Shown piece by piece: positions 15,580-24,372 of a DNA stretch of 64,000 bases; within the stretch, counting starts at the first letter, position 1; each line of letters opens with the position of its first letter. This stretch comes from Lentzea waywayandensis. GTDB lineage: Bacteria > Actinomycetota > Actinomycetes > Mycobacteriales > Pseudonocardiaceae. The notes below the pieces were generated by a model. That model saw only the letters and a list, made by a program, of their open reading frames with translations, was not told the DNA's origin and did not search any database. A program made the translations under genes and the position numbers. The stretch covers positions 339,077 through 403,076 of the forward strand of contig NZ_FOYL01000009.1 in NCBI RefSeq assembly GCF_900115955.1, given 5' to 3'.

Positions 15580-18500
15580 CGGTAGACCACCTGCACGTCC
15601 TGACCGTTCGCGATCTCGTTCAGCAGCGCGTCCACGCCCTGCTTCGGCTCGATCAGCGGGATGCCGCGCCGCCCGTACTCGTCGGCGAGCCCGACCGCCA
15701 TGCCGGCACCGGCCCAGGGACCCCAGTCGACGGCGACGACCCTGCGCTGAGCACCCCAGAACCTCGCCATGCGGTCCAGCGCGTCGTTCGCCGCCGAGTA
15801 GTCGGCCTGACCGCGGTTGCCGAAGACACCGCTGACGCTGCCGAACAACACGAGGAACCCGTCGCCGAACGCCTTGGCGCCGTTGACCTTCGTGGCCCAG
15901 ACGCGGTCGAACGACTCCTGCGTCTTGGCTTCGATCAGCTTGTCGTCCAGCACTCCGGCGCCGTGGATGACGCCGTCGATCCGGCCGAACCGGGCCTTGA
16001 CGTCGTCGATCACCTGGCCCACGGCCTCGGCGTCGGTGACGTCGCACTCGTGGTAGCGGACACTCGATGCCTTGGCGCGCAACCGTTCCATGGTCTGACG
16101 GACTTCGCGTTCGGCGAGCACCCTGCGCGCCTTGGCGGGCACGTTGTCCTTCTCCCCCAGTTCGAACAGCGCCTTCACGAGCTCGGGCTCGGTCGTGGCG
16201 TGGCTCAGCCGGTGGTCTTCAGCGGCGATCGGAGTGCGGCCGATCAGCTCGATGTGGCAACCGGTGCGCTCGGCGAGTTCGATCGCGGCGAGCGCGGTGA
16301 TGCCGCGGGCGCCGCCGGTCAGCAGCACCACGCTGTCGGCGTCCAGGTCGAGGGTTCCTGCTTCGAGGTCACCCGGAATCGCCTCGATGACCTGTCGCCT
16401 ACCAGCCTGGTAGCCGACGACCGCCGGACCGGGCCCGATCTCGGCGAGCAGCGCGGTGGCGATGTCGCGGTGGCTTTCCTTGGGGTTGACGTCGACCGAG
16501 CGCACGACGAGGTCCGGGTACTCGAGCGCGGCCGTGCGGATCAGCCCGTGCAGGCCGATGTCCGCGGGCAGTTCGTCGGGCGTGTGGTCGAAGCCGAACG
16601 TGCCGCCGCCCGTGGTCACCACGACGAGCGCGACCCCGTTCGTCACGCACTGCTTGACCTCGCTGAAGGCCTCGGGCAACCGTGCCTGGAGCCGGATCAC
16701 GACGTCGATACCGGTCAGGTCGTCCGGGAACACCGGTTCGATGCGCGGGCGGGCGGTGTGACGTTCGAGCAGGTCGGCGAGTTCGAGGCCGATCCCGTTG
16801 TCGTCGATGATCAGCACGGTCCTGCCGGTGAGGTCGGCGGGTTCGGCCGGCTCGGCGGCCACGACCTGCGGCACGAGCCGGACGAGCTTCCCTCCTGACA
16901 CCGGCAGCGCGAGCACGGGCGCCGGGGCGGGCAGTGCCGGGGCCTCGCCGAACCACGCGACGATCCCGTCGATCGTCTTCAGCTGGGCCAGTTCGTCGAC
17001 TTCGCCGGTGGCGCCCAGTTCCTGGGCCAGCTCGCCGACGATCTCGGCGCGCTTGATCGAGTCGATCGACAGGTCCGCTTCCAGGTCCAGGCCTGGCTGC
17101 AGCATCTCGACCGGATAGCCCGTGCGCGTGCTGATCGTCTGGAGCACGACCGCCCTGACGTCCTTCGTCGCAGCGGTGACCGGGGCAGCGGAGCCGAACC
17201 AGCCGACGATGCCGTCGATGGTCTTGAGCTGCGCGAGCTCGTCCACCGAGCCCGACGCGCCCAGTTCCGACACCAGTTCGCCGACGATCTCCGTCCGCTT
17301 GATGGAGTCGATCGACAGGTCGGCTTCCAGGTCCAGACCCGGCTGCAACATCTCGACCGGGTAGCCGGTGCGGGCGCTGATCGTCCGCAGCACCACCGTC
17401 GCGACATCTTCCTGCGGCTTGGCCTGCGGTTGCGGCACGGCGACCACCGGCTGGTCGATCACCTGCCTCGGCGCGGGCACCGCGGCGGGTTCGGTGCCGA
17501 GGTAGCTCAGCAGCACGTCCCGCTGCGCGCTCACCGCGTCCCGCATCCCGTCGAGGAACTTCTCGATGATCTCGTCGCGCCCCAGCCCGGAACCGACTCG
17601 GAGAGTCGGGAACTCGGTCGCGGGCCGAAGCCCACCGGGCAGTGCGTCGCCGTTCGCGTCCCGCACGAGTCCTCCATCCACGTACCAGCCCGGCCGTGGC
17701 GGCACGACCGTGGCGGGTTCGGCCCTGTCCTCGAACAGCGGTGCGGTGTCCACCTCGACACCGGCGACCGCGAGAGCTGCCACTGTGCGCAGGAACGTCA
17801 CGTGGTCGTCGCAGCGCAGCGCCTGGTGCGGCCGGTCGCCGAGGGTCTTGCCGACCAGTGACGTCAGCACGCCGCCGGGGCCCGCCTCGACGAAGATCCG
17901 GGCGCCCGCCGCGTACATCGACTCGATCTGGTCCACGAACCGCACCCGGCCCGCGAGCTGCTCGGACAGTCCGTCGCGCACATCGGTGTGAGGAGCGGCG
18001 GAGACGTTCGACCACACCGGGAACCGCGTCTCGCCCAGGGAGATCGCCGCGAGCCGGGCCGCGAACCGGTCGCGGGCACCGGCCATCAGCGGGCTGTGGA
18101 ACGCGGCGGCGACCGGGATGTTCTTCACGGTCAGACCAGCGCTCTTCAGCACTTCGACGGCGTTGTGCACGGCCTCGGCCGGGCCGGAGATCACGACCTG
18201 GTCGGGCGCGTTGTGGTTCGCCACCACGACGTCGGACGGCAGCAGGGCCTCGACCTCGGCCACCGCGGCCGTCACGGCGGCCATCGTGCCGGGGTCCTCG
18301 CCGACCGCGTCCAGCATCGCCTCGGCACGCGCCGCGCTGAGCTCCAGCAGTTCGGCGGCCCCGAACGCACCGGCCGCCGACAGCGCGACCAGTTCGCCGT
18401 AGCTGTGGCCGCCGGCCAGATCCGGCCGCACACCGACGGAGTCCAGCAGCGACGTGACCATGAGACCGGCGATGCCGAGCGTGGGCTGGGCGTTGCGGGT

Positions 18501-21500
18501 GTCGGTGATCTCCGCGCGCTGCCGGGACACGTCCTCGGCGGTCAGCGCGGCCGGCGGGTACATGACCCGCTCGTAGCGCGCGTCGAGGAAGTCCTGCAGC
18601 CGCGGGAAGGCCGTGACCAGGTCGAGCAGCATGCCCGGACGCTGGCTGCCCTGGCCGGGGTACAGGAACGCGACCTGTGGCCGCTCCCCCGACCTCAGCG
18701 ACACCACGCCGGACTCGCGCCAGGCCTCGACGTCCGCCAAGGCCTTCCGCAGGCCCTCGTGATCGCTGACCACGAACGCCGCCTGAACGGTGCCTTCACC
18801 GCAAGCCGCGGCCAGCGAGCGCAACGGGGTGCGCACGTCGACCAGCGCGGCGAGGCGGGCGGCTTCCCGTTGCGCGGCAGCCTGGTCGTCGCCCCGGATC
18901 AGGAACAGCTCCGCCGGCCACGCCTTCAGGCCGTGGCGGGGTTCGTCGGCGCCGGTGTAGCCCGCGATCACGGTGTGGAAGTTCGTGCCGCCGAACCCGA
19001 ACGCGCTCACGCCCGCGACCCGGTTCTTGCTCGCCCACGTGCGGTGACCGAACGCGAACGGCGAGGTCTGGGCGTCCCAGAAGGCGTTGGGCTGCTTGAC
19101 GTGCAACGTGCCGGGCCGCAGTCCGGTGTGGACGGACAGCGCCGCCTTGATAACGCCCGCGAGTCCGGCCGCGCACTTGGTGTGGCCGATCTGCGACTTG
19201 ACCGAGCCGATCGTGCAGGTGCCGGGTTCGACGCCGGAGAACATCTCGGTCAGCGACGCCAGTTCGGTGCGGTCGCCGACCACGGTTCCCGTGCCGTGCG
19301 CCTCGACCAGCCCGACGTCGGTGACCGGCAGCCCGGCCGACGCGTACGCGCGGCGCAGGGCGCGTTGCTGGCCTTCCGGACGTGGCGCGGTCAGGCCCAG
19401 AGATCGGCCGTCGCTCGACGCGCCGATGCCCTTGATCACCGCGTAGACCCGGTCGCCGTCCCGTTCGGCGTCGGCGAGCCGCTTCAGGACGACGGCGGCC
19501 ACACCTTCGCCGAGCGCGATGCCGTCCGCCGCCGAGTCGAACGTGGCGCACCGGCCCTTGGCGGACAGGGCTTTCACCGAGGCGAACATCTGGTAGTCGT
19601 GCGCGCTGTTGTGCAGGTCGACCGCGCCGCACAGGACCATGTCGCTGGTGCCGCCGATGAGTTCCTTGCAGGCCACGTCGAGCGCGGCGAGGCTGGACGC
19701 ACAGGCGGCGTCGACCGTGTAGTTCGCGCCGCCGAGGTCGAGCCGGTTCGCGACGCGGCCCGCGATCACGTTGCCGAGCACGCCGGGGAACGAGTCCTCG
19801 GTCAGCTTCGGCAGGTGGTCGTCCAGGCCGTTGATTCCCAAGGCGGGCAACGCGGTGCGGACCGTGTAGGCGTTCGCGAGGTCGGCACCCGCTTCGGCGC
19901 CGAAGATCACCGACGTGCGTTCGCGGTCGAACACCCTCGTCTGGTAACCGGCGTCGGCCAGCGCTTTCGCCGCCACTTCGAGCGCCAGCAGCTGGGCGGG
20001 TTCGATGGAGGTCAGCGACGCGGGCGGGATCCCGTATGCGAGCGGGTCGAAGGCCGTGCGCGGGAGGAAACCGCCCCAGCGGAACGGGCTGCCGTAGCGT
20101 TCGGGCGACCAGCGGTCCGGCGGGATCTCGGTGATGGAGTCGGTGCCCGCCAGGACGTTCGCCCAGAACTCGGTGACGTCGCGGGCGCCCGGCATGATCG
20201 CGGCCATGCCGACGATGGCGACGTCCAGCGGTGCGGACTCCACGCTCTCCGAACCGGTCTCGGGGACGATGCCGGAGACGATGTCCTCGTGCAGCTGGGC
20301 GATCGTGGTGCGTTCGGACCGCAGCGTCGCGACCTGGCCGATCATGAACATGCCCTCGCGGCGCTGTTCGTCGTCGCCGACCTCTTTGAGGACACCGTCA
20401 TCGCGGACGAGACCACGGCTGGCGAGCCGGAGCCGTCCCAGGTTGAGCTGTTCGAGCTTCTCCCAGCTCTCCTGCTTCGACAGTCCGGTGAGCTCGGCCC
20501 GTGCCTGCTCGAAGGTGTCCACATAGGACGTCTGGGCGCACCGGACGGCGTGACCGGGCGAGGTCTCCAGCAGCGCGGTGTCCTCGCACTCCAGCGCGAC
20601 CTGCTGGAACACCGGCCGGATCGCGCCGTGCGACACGGCTTCCTCGGTGAACAGGTAGGCGGTGCCGACGAGAACGCCGATCGCCGCGCCCCGTGCCGCG
20701 ATCGGCGCGGTCATGGCCGAGATCATCGCGGCCGAGCGGGCGTCGTGGATGCCGCCCGCGAACAGTGCGACAACGTCCTTCTCACGTCCCCGCAGCACGT
20801 CGATCTGCTGCTGCCACAGGGTGAAGCTGGTGCGAGGACCGGTGTGCCCACCGCACTCCGAGCCCTCGAAGACGAACTTGCGCGCGCCCTCGTCGAGGAA
20901 CCGGCGCAGCAGCGCGGGCGACGGCACGTGCAGGAACGCCTCGATGCCGGCGTCCTCCAGCTCACGTGCCTGCGTGGGCGTGCCGCCGGCGACGATCGCG
21001 TACTTCGGCCGGACGGCCAGCACGGCCTCCATCTGCCGCGCCCGCAACTCGGGCGGCGCGAAGCCGAGCAGTCCGACGCCCCACGGCCGGTCGCCGAGCT
21101 TCTCCGCGGTGTGTTCGAGCAGCGTCCGGACCGCCGGACCCTCCATCAGCGCGAGCGCGAGGAACGGCAGCGCGCCACCCTCGGCGACGGCCGCGGCGAA
21201 CGCGGGCTGGTCGCTGACGCGGGTCATCGGACCCTGCGCGATGGGGTAGCGCAGGCCTGGCACGCGGTCGCAGAACGGTCCGCCCGACCGGATCGAGCGG
21301 TACTCACCCGCCAGGGTGAGATTGTCCCGAATGCCCCGTGCAATCGCGCCTACGACGCCTCCGACGGTCCCAAACGAGGTACGGTAGAAATCAGCCAAGG
21401 AACCTTCTTGACCAATTTCGAGCGTGTTTTGACGAACATGAACGCGTAACCCGCGGTTCACGACGGTGTCGGCGCCATCCATCATCCGGACGGCGTTGAC

Positions 21501-22076
21501 AATTTCGCCGGAAATATGTTTTCGAGCCTCCGCGACGAGGGTGAGCTGGCCTTCCAGCACCACTCCGCGCGCACCGCCCGCGACCGCCGCGGCAGCCGTG
21601 TCGGGGCCGATCGAGCCGGCCACCCAGACCGGTAGATCGGTCAAGGCGAGCACCTGCTGGAGCAACACGAACGCGGGCGAACCACCCACTCGGCCGCCTG
21701 CTTCAGCACCCTTGGCGATCAAGCCCGTAGCTCCGAACTCGATCGCCGCAGCGGCTTCCGCCACCGAGGTGACCACCGCGAGAAGACGGCGTTCACCCAG
21801 CTCAGCAAGGTTCGGCGAATAGCGGACAAGATCGACTACGACGGTGTCCACGGCTTCTGGCAGCGGCACCGTCAGCGGTCCGTGCAGTCTCACCCCGAAC
21901 GCGCGCGGGTGACGCGCGGCCACGCGGGCGAGGTCGGCGGCGGCGTCCGGCCCGAGGTCGAGCACGCCGAGGCCACCCGCTCGTTCGGCCGCGACCACGA
22001 GGGCCGGGTTGGGGGTGCTGAACGGACTCAGACACAGCACCCGTTCTCGATCCGACAGCATGTTCACTGTGCTCAC
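15567..22076 (-). CDS. Iterative PKS, NMO-NMO-KS-AT-ACP-ACP-KR (PUFA-synthase type)
   Basis: The 2169-residue cytosolic megasynthase has two tandem nitronate-monooxygenase/PfaD-like barrels at the N-terminus. The first (about 1-235) has EAGGRVGG and VWVAGSIG; the second (about 270-565) starts YPIAQGPMTRVSD and has FEGSECGGHTGPR. These act as flavin enoyl reductases in PUFA synthases, where the domain is usually a separate protein. Then come KS (635-1075, Cys792 in VDAACASSL), AT (1155-1480, Ser1225 in GGHSYGE), two near-identical ACPs (Ser1591 and Ser1673 in the PUFA-type motif LSIDSIKR) and KR (1735-2165, TGGARGIT, Tyr2093). The first codon is GTG at 22076 with GGAAG directly adjacent. GTG 22067 or ATG 22061 are better spaced from GAGGAAG and may be the true start. 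It is the first gene of a seven-gene overlapping operon whose other products point to a glycosylated lipid. Confidence 0.88.
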   Translation of the reverse strand: MSTVNMLSDRERVLCLSPFSTPNPALVVAAERAGGLGVLDLGPDAAADLARVAARHPRAFGVRLHGPLTVPLPEAVDTVVVDLVRYSPNLAELGERRLLAVVTSVAEAAAAIEFGATGLIAKGAEAGGRVGGSPAFVLLQQVLALTDLPVWVAGSIGPDTAAAAVAGGARGVVLEGQLTLVAEARKHISGEIVNAVRMMDGADTVVNRGLRVHVRQNTLEIGQEGSLADFYRTSFGTVGGVVGAIARGIRDNLTLAGEYRSIRSGGPFCDRVPGLRYPIAQGPMTRVSDQPAFAAAVAEGGALPFLALALMEGPAVRTLLEHTAEKLGDRPWGVGLLGFAPPELRARQMEAVLAVRPKYAIVAGGTPTQARELEDAGIEAFLHVPSPALLRRFLDEGARKFVFEGSECGGHTGPRTSFTLWQQQIDVLRGREKDVVALFAGGIHDARSAAMISAMTAPIAARGAAIGVLVGTAYLFTEEAVSHGAIRPVFQQVALECEDTALLETSPGHAVRCAQTSYVDTFEQARAELTGLSKQESWEKLEQLNLGRLRLASRGLVRDDGVLKEVGDDEQRREGMFMIGQVATLRSERTTIAQLHEDIVSGIVPETGSESVESAPLDVAIVGMAAIMPGARDVTEFWANVLAGTDSITEIPPDRWSPERYGSPFRWGGFLPRTAFDPLAYGIPPASLTSIEPAQLLALEVAAKALADAGYQTRVFDRERTSVIFGAEAGADLANAYTVRTALPALGINGLDDHLPKLTEDSFPGVLGNVIAGRVANRLDLGGANYTVDAACASSLAALDVACKELIGGTSDMVLCGAVDLHNSAHDYQMFASVKALSAKGRCATFDSAADGIALGEGVAAVVLKRLADAERDGDRVYAVIKGIGASSDGRSLGLTAPRPEGQQRALRRAYASAGLPVTDVGLVEAHGTGTVVGDRTELASLTEMFSGVEPGTCTIGSVKSQIGHTKCAAGLAGVIKAALSVHTGLRPGTLHVKQPNAFWDAQTSPFAFGHRTWASKNRVAGVSAFGFGGTNFHTVIAGYTGADEPRHGLKAWPAELFLIRGDDQAAAQREAARLAALVDVRTPLRSLAAACGEGTVQAAFVVSDHEGLRKALADVEAWRESGVVSLRSGERPQVAFLYPGQGSQRPGMLLDLVTAFPRLQDFLDARYERVMYPPAALTAEDVSRQRAEITDTRNAQPTLGIAGLMVTSLLDSVGVRPDLAGGHSYGELVALSAAGAFGAAELLELSAARAEAMLDAVGEDPGTMAAVTAAVAEVEALLPSDVVVANHNAPDQVVISGPAEAVHNAVEVLKSAGLTVKNIPVAAAFHSPLMAGARDRFAARLAAISLGETRFPVWSNVSAAPHTDVRDGLSEQLAGRVRFVDQIESMYAAGARIFVEAGPGGVLTSLVGKTLGDRPHQALRCDDHVTFLRTVAALAVAGVEVDTAPLFEDRAEPATVVPPRPGWYVDGGLVRDANGDALPGGLRPATEFPTLRVGSGLGRDEIIEKFLDGMRDAVSAQRDVLLSYLGTEPAAVPAPRQVIDQPVVAVPQPQAKPQEDVATVVLRTISARTGYPVEMLQPGLDLEADLSIDSIKRTEIVGELVSELGASGSVDELAQLKTIDGIVGWFGSAAPVTAATKDVRAVVLQTISTRTGYPVEMLQPGLDLEADLSIDSIKRAEIVGELAQELGATGEVDELAQLKTIDGIVAWFGEAPALPAPAPVLALPVSGGKLVRLVPQVVAAEPAEPADLTGRTVLIIDDNGIGLELADLLERHTARPRIEPVFPDDLTGIDVVIRLQARLPEAFSEVKQCVTNGVALVVVTTGGGTFGFDHTPDELPADIGLHGLIRTAALEYPDLVVRSVDVNPKESHRDIATALLAEIGPGPAVVGYQAGRRQVIEAIPGDLEAGTLDLDADSVVLLTGGARGITALAAIELAERTGCHIELIGRTPIAAEDHRLSHATTEPELVKALFELGEKDNVPAKARRVLAEREVRQTMERLRAKASSVRYHECDVTDAEAVGQVIDDVKARFGRIDGVIHGAGVLDDKLIEAKTQESFDRVWATKVNGAKAFGDGFLVLFGSVSGVFGNRGQADYSAANDALDRMARFWGAQRRVVAVDWGPWAGAGMAVGLADEYGRRGIPLIEPKQGVDALLNEIANGQDVQVVYRWEA

Positions 22077-22271
22077 TTCCTCACCCTGCAGGGGTGGGGA
22101 GAAAGGAATTCAGCTAGGGTTACTACCGACCGGTACGGTTACAGCGCGCTCACCGTACGCACAAACCCGAGGCGCCGTCGAGAGGGTGGTGAAACTTTCT
22201 CACATACGTAACCTGACGAATGGCCCCGGATGGCGGGGCGTCTTACTCCAGTTCGCGGATGGCGCGATGTG
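22077..22271 (-). promoter_or_regulatory. Presumed promoter region of the iterative PKS operon
   Basis: This stretch separates the SIR2 relic from the PKS start and is the only place for a promoter of the seven-gene minus-strand operon. It contains a perfect 7+12+7 inverted repeat (GTACGGT at 22133-22139, ACCGTAC at 22152-22158). Two GGTTAC copies lie about 19 bases apart (22118 and 22137). No clear -35/-10 pair stands out. Confidence 0.4.
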
Positions 22272-23096
22272 CTATGGCAGGCCGAGCACCTCCGTGATGT
22301 CCGCCCGCACAGACACCGCCCGTTCACCAAGATCAGCAGGCACCTCGTCGTGGTCGGTGTTGATCCGTACCAACCGAGCGCTTGGCAGGCCGCGGACCAG
22401 CGATTCCACCGGCCGGCGAATGACCGTGGGCGTGCTGAACCCGGCGCCGATCTCGATCACGAGCACACTGTGTTTTGAACGAGCAACCAGTACAGGAAGG
22501 GTGTCCCCCAGAGGGAGGCGCCAGGGCGCCGCGTCCCCGCAGGCGCGTAGTGGTCGGGCACGTACTCCGGCCCCTTGTGCACGTTCAGGAACACCTCTCC
22601 CCGCAACGCGGACATGACGGCACCGTGCCGGACTCCCCCGTCAAGACGTCGTAGGTGGCCAGTGCGGCCTCCACGATCGGCCTGCTGGGCCATGTTTCCC
22701 GCGTGCACGGCGTCTCGCACTGGTAGCGGCCGTAGTCGCCCTGCGGCGTCCACACCCGGTCCTCCGCGAAACCGTTGCGGGCGAACAGCCCGTCCACATT
22801 GGACGTCAGTACGAAGTGGTCACGGGTACCGACCAGTTCCCGCAGCCGCGTGTAACAGGGTTCGGTCCTTCACCGAACCGGATGTCGTTGACGTGCACAG
22901 ACCAGTAACCCCACAGCAATCTGGGCGGCAGCGGCAGCCCGATCAGCTGGTACCTCGCCGACAGACCTTTCTCGTGCAGCACCGGGAACAGCTCGGCGAA
23001 CCGTTCGGTGTCCGAGTAGTCGTAGCCCGCCGCCAGTCCCGCCCCTGCCGCGACGAGTACACGATCGGCCTCGTCCAGCCACCGTTCCAGCGTCAC
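22272..23096 (-). pseudogene. Broken SIR2-family (sirtuin, SirTM-like) deacylase/ADP-ribosyltransferase gene
   Basis: Pieces of one SIR2-like protein lie in order on the minus strand but in different frames. The N-terminus (23096 down to about 22860) reads ADRVLVAAGAGLAAG, then LLWGYWSVHVNDIRF. After a frameshift near 22860 the next piece reads LTSNVDGLFARNGF, then TPQGDYGRYQC and VPSCPRCGE. After another near 22605 it reads GEVFLNVHKGPEYVPDHYAP. After a third change near 22480 the end reads VLVIEIGAGFSTPTVIRRP. The NAD-binding start, zinc Cys pairs and C-terminal Rossmann part are therefore all recognisable. The region between the last two pieces holds an unrelated GC-rich hairpin-like stretch (about 22500-22560). 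Three independent frame changes with intact neighbours argue for decay, not sequencing error. It is paired with the damaged macrodomain gene upstream. Confidence 0.8.
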
Positions 23097-23563
23097 GACA
23101 ACTCCCGGTAGACAGCCTCGTCCTCACCTCTGAACACCACGCGGACGCAGGCGTGCATCGGCTGGAAGCAGCCGAGCAGGGCATCGTTGGCGGCGTTGAC
23201 GATCGCGTCGGCCCTGAGCCGGGTGATGTCGCCCCGCCACACCGCGATCGGCGCCGGCAGTGTCAGGGCGTTCGCGAGCGGCCGCTGCTGACGTTCGCCG
23301 CCGAGCAGCGCGTCGAGCACGGCGACGAGCTCGGGGTCCAGCGGCGCGGGTTCGCGGACGGTCAGCACCGCGCGCAGCATGCGGCGCCGGTCCCCCGCCT
23401 CGCGCGGCAGCCGGAACCGGCCGACCCACGGGTCGTCGCCGAGCATCCGCAGGGCGAGACTCGTCAGCAGTTCGAGTTCGCCGGCGGGCGCGGGCGCACT
23501 GAGCGGGCGGAAGGGCTCGTCCAGTGCGACCGCGTGCCGGTAGTCGGGCAGGGTCGTGAGCAC
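23093..23563 (-). pseudogene. Internally deleted macrodomain protein-ADP-ribose hydrolase
   Basis: The frame encodes 156 residues from a GTG at 23563, 2 bases from the stop of the SnoaL-type gene. Residues 1-110 match the N-terminal extension of bacterial macrodomain ADP-ribose hydrolases. IAVWRGDITRLRADAIVNAANDALLGCFQPMHAC is the start of the macrodomain with the ADP-ribose-binding NAANDALLG loop. Directly after HAC the sequence jumps to VVFRGEDEAVYRELS, which looks like the extreme C-terminus (usually VVFNVFxxEDxxxYxxxL). The central 80-100 residues, including the second substrate loop, are missing. The deletion is roughly in frame but should abolish activity. The gene overlaps the SIR2 relic by 4 bases, as in functional SirTM-macrodomain operons. 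Confidence 0.75.
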
Positions 23564-23564
23564 G

Positions 23565-24317
23565 TCAGAACAACCCGTTGGTGTGCGGCAGGGCGGCCGG
23601 GATCGGCGCGATGACATCCCAGTGCTCGACGATCCTGCCGTCCTGCACGCGGAACAGGTCCCAGTACGCGACCGGCTCGCCGAACTCGCCTTCCGACTGG
23701 AGCAGAACGAGATCGCCCTCCGCCACGACCTGGTGCACCGTCTTGTAGACGAGGTTGCGGCCCTCCCCCGCCCACTTCGCCGCGGCCGCCCCGAACCCGT
23801 CGAGCCCGTCCGCGGCCTCCGGGTTGTGCTGGAGGTAGGTCTCGGTGGAGATGTAGTCGGTCAGCACCGAGTAGTCGGCGTCCTGCAGGATCCGCTGGGC
23901 GAACTCCTGGACCAGCTCGCGACTGCGTTCGGTGCCTTCGGCGGCGGGCAGGGCGGCACCGTCCGTCTGGGACCGTCCACTCGCGGTGTTCCCGACCACG
24001 GGCGTGAGCGCGTCCCAGTGTTCGGCCAGCTTGCCGTCCCGCACGCGGAACAGGTCGAACGCGACCAGCGGCTCCGGCCCGAAACCGTGGTAGACGCCGT
24101 GCAGGGCAACGAGATCGCCGTCCGCGATCACGCGCGCCAGTTCGTAGCGGAAGCCTTCCGGCAGGTTCGCGACGAGCCCGCGCAACGCCTCGGGTCCGTC
24201 CGCGATGAGCGAGCTGTGCTGGCGGTAGTCCGCGGCCACCCACCGGTCCACAGCGGACGGGTCCTTGTCGCCGAACAGTTCGCCTGCGGCCTTGAGCACG
24301 AGTTCCTTGTTGTCCAT
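23565..24317 (-). CDS. Tandem SnoaL-like (NTF2-fold) protein
   Basis: The 250-residue protein is made of two homologous SnoaL-type NTF2-like domains, about residues 1-115 and 130-250. Each ends with the same strand pattern: VAFDLFRVRDGKLAEHWDALTPV in the first and VAYWDLFRVQDGRIVEHWDVIAPI in the second. Such proteins range from polyketide cyclases to small-molecule isomerases or stress proteins, and the ester-cyclase-like subgroup has the DxxRxxxGxIxEHWD pattern seen here. Tandem fusion suggests a pseudo-dimer. It is divergent from an AraC regulator 55 bases away, which probably controls it, and sits upstream of the decayed macrodomain/SIR2 pair. The reaction is unknown. Confidence 0.75.
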   Translation of the reverse strand: MDNKELVLKAAGELFGDKDPSAVDRWVAADYRQHSSLIADGPEALRGLVANLPEGFRYELARVIADGDLVALHGVYHGFGPEPLVAFDLFRVRDGKLAEHWDALTPVVGNTASGRSQTDGAALPAAEGTERSRELVQEFAQRILQDADYSVLTDYISTETYLQHNPEAADGLDGFGAAAAKWAGEGRNLVYKTVHQVVAEGDLVLLQSEGEFGEPVAYWDLFRVQDGRIVEHWDVIAPIPAALPHTNGLF

Positions 24318-24372
24318 GGCTCACACAGTGCTCCAACGGCCGCGTCCGAACGAGGTAGGATCACGCCTCACC

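Noticed and set aside
12139..15585. A plus-strand open frame of over 1100 codons opposite the KS-AT-DH gene
   Set aside because: Its translation has no domain pattern and is rich in Arg, Asp, Val and Gly runs typical of antisense reading of high-GC genes. The minus strand encodes an obvious PKS.
17988..21449. A plus-strand open frame of over 1150 codons opposite the large iterative PKS
   Set aside because: Low-complexity antisense shadow; no recognisable motifs, and catalytic motifs are intact on the other strand.
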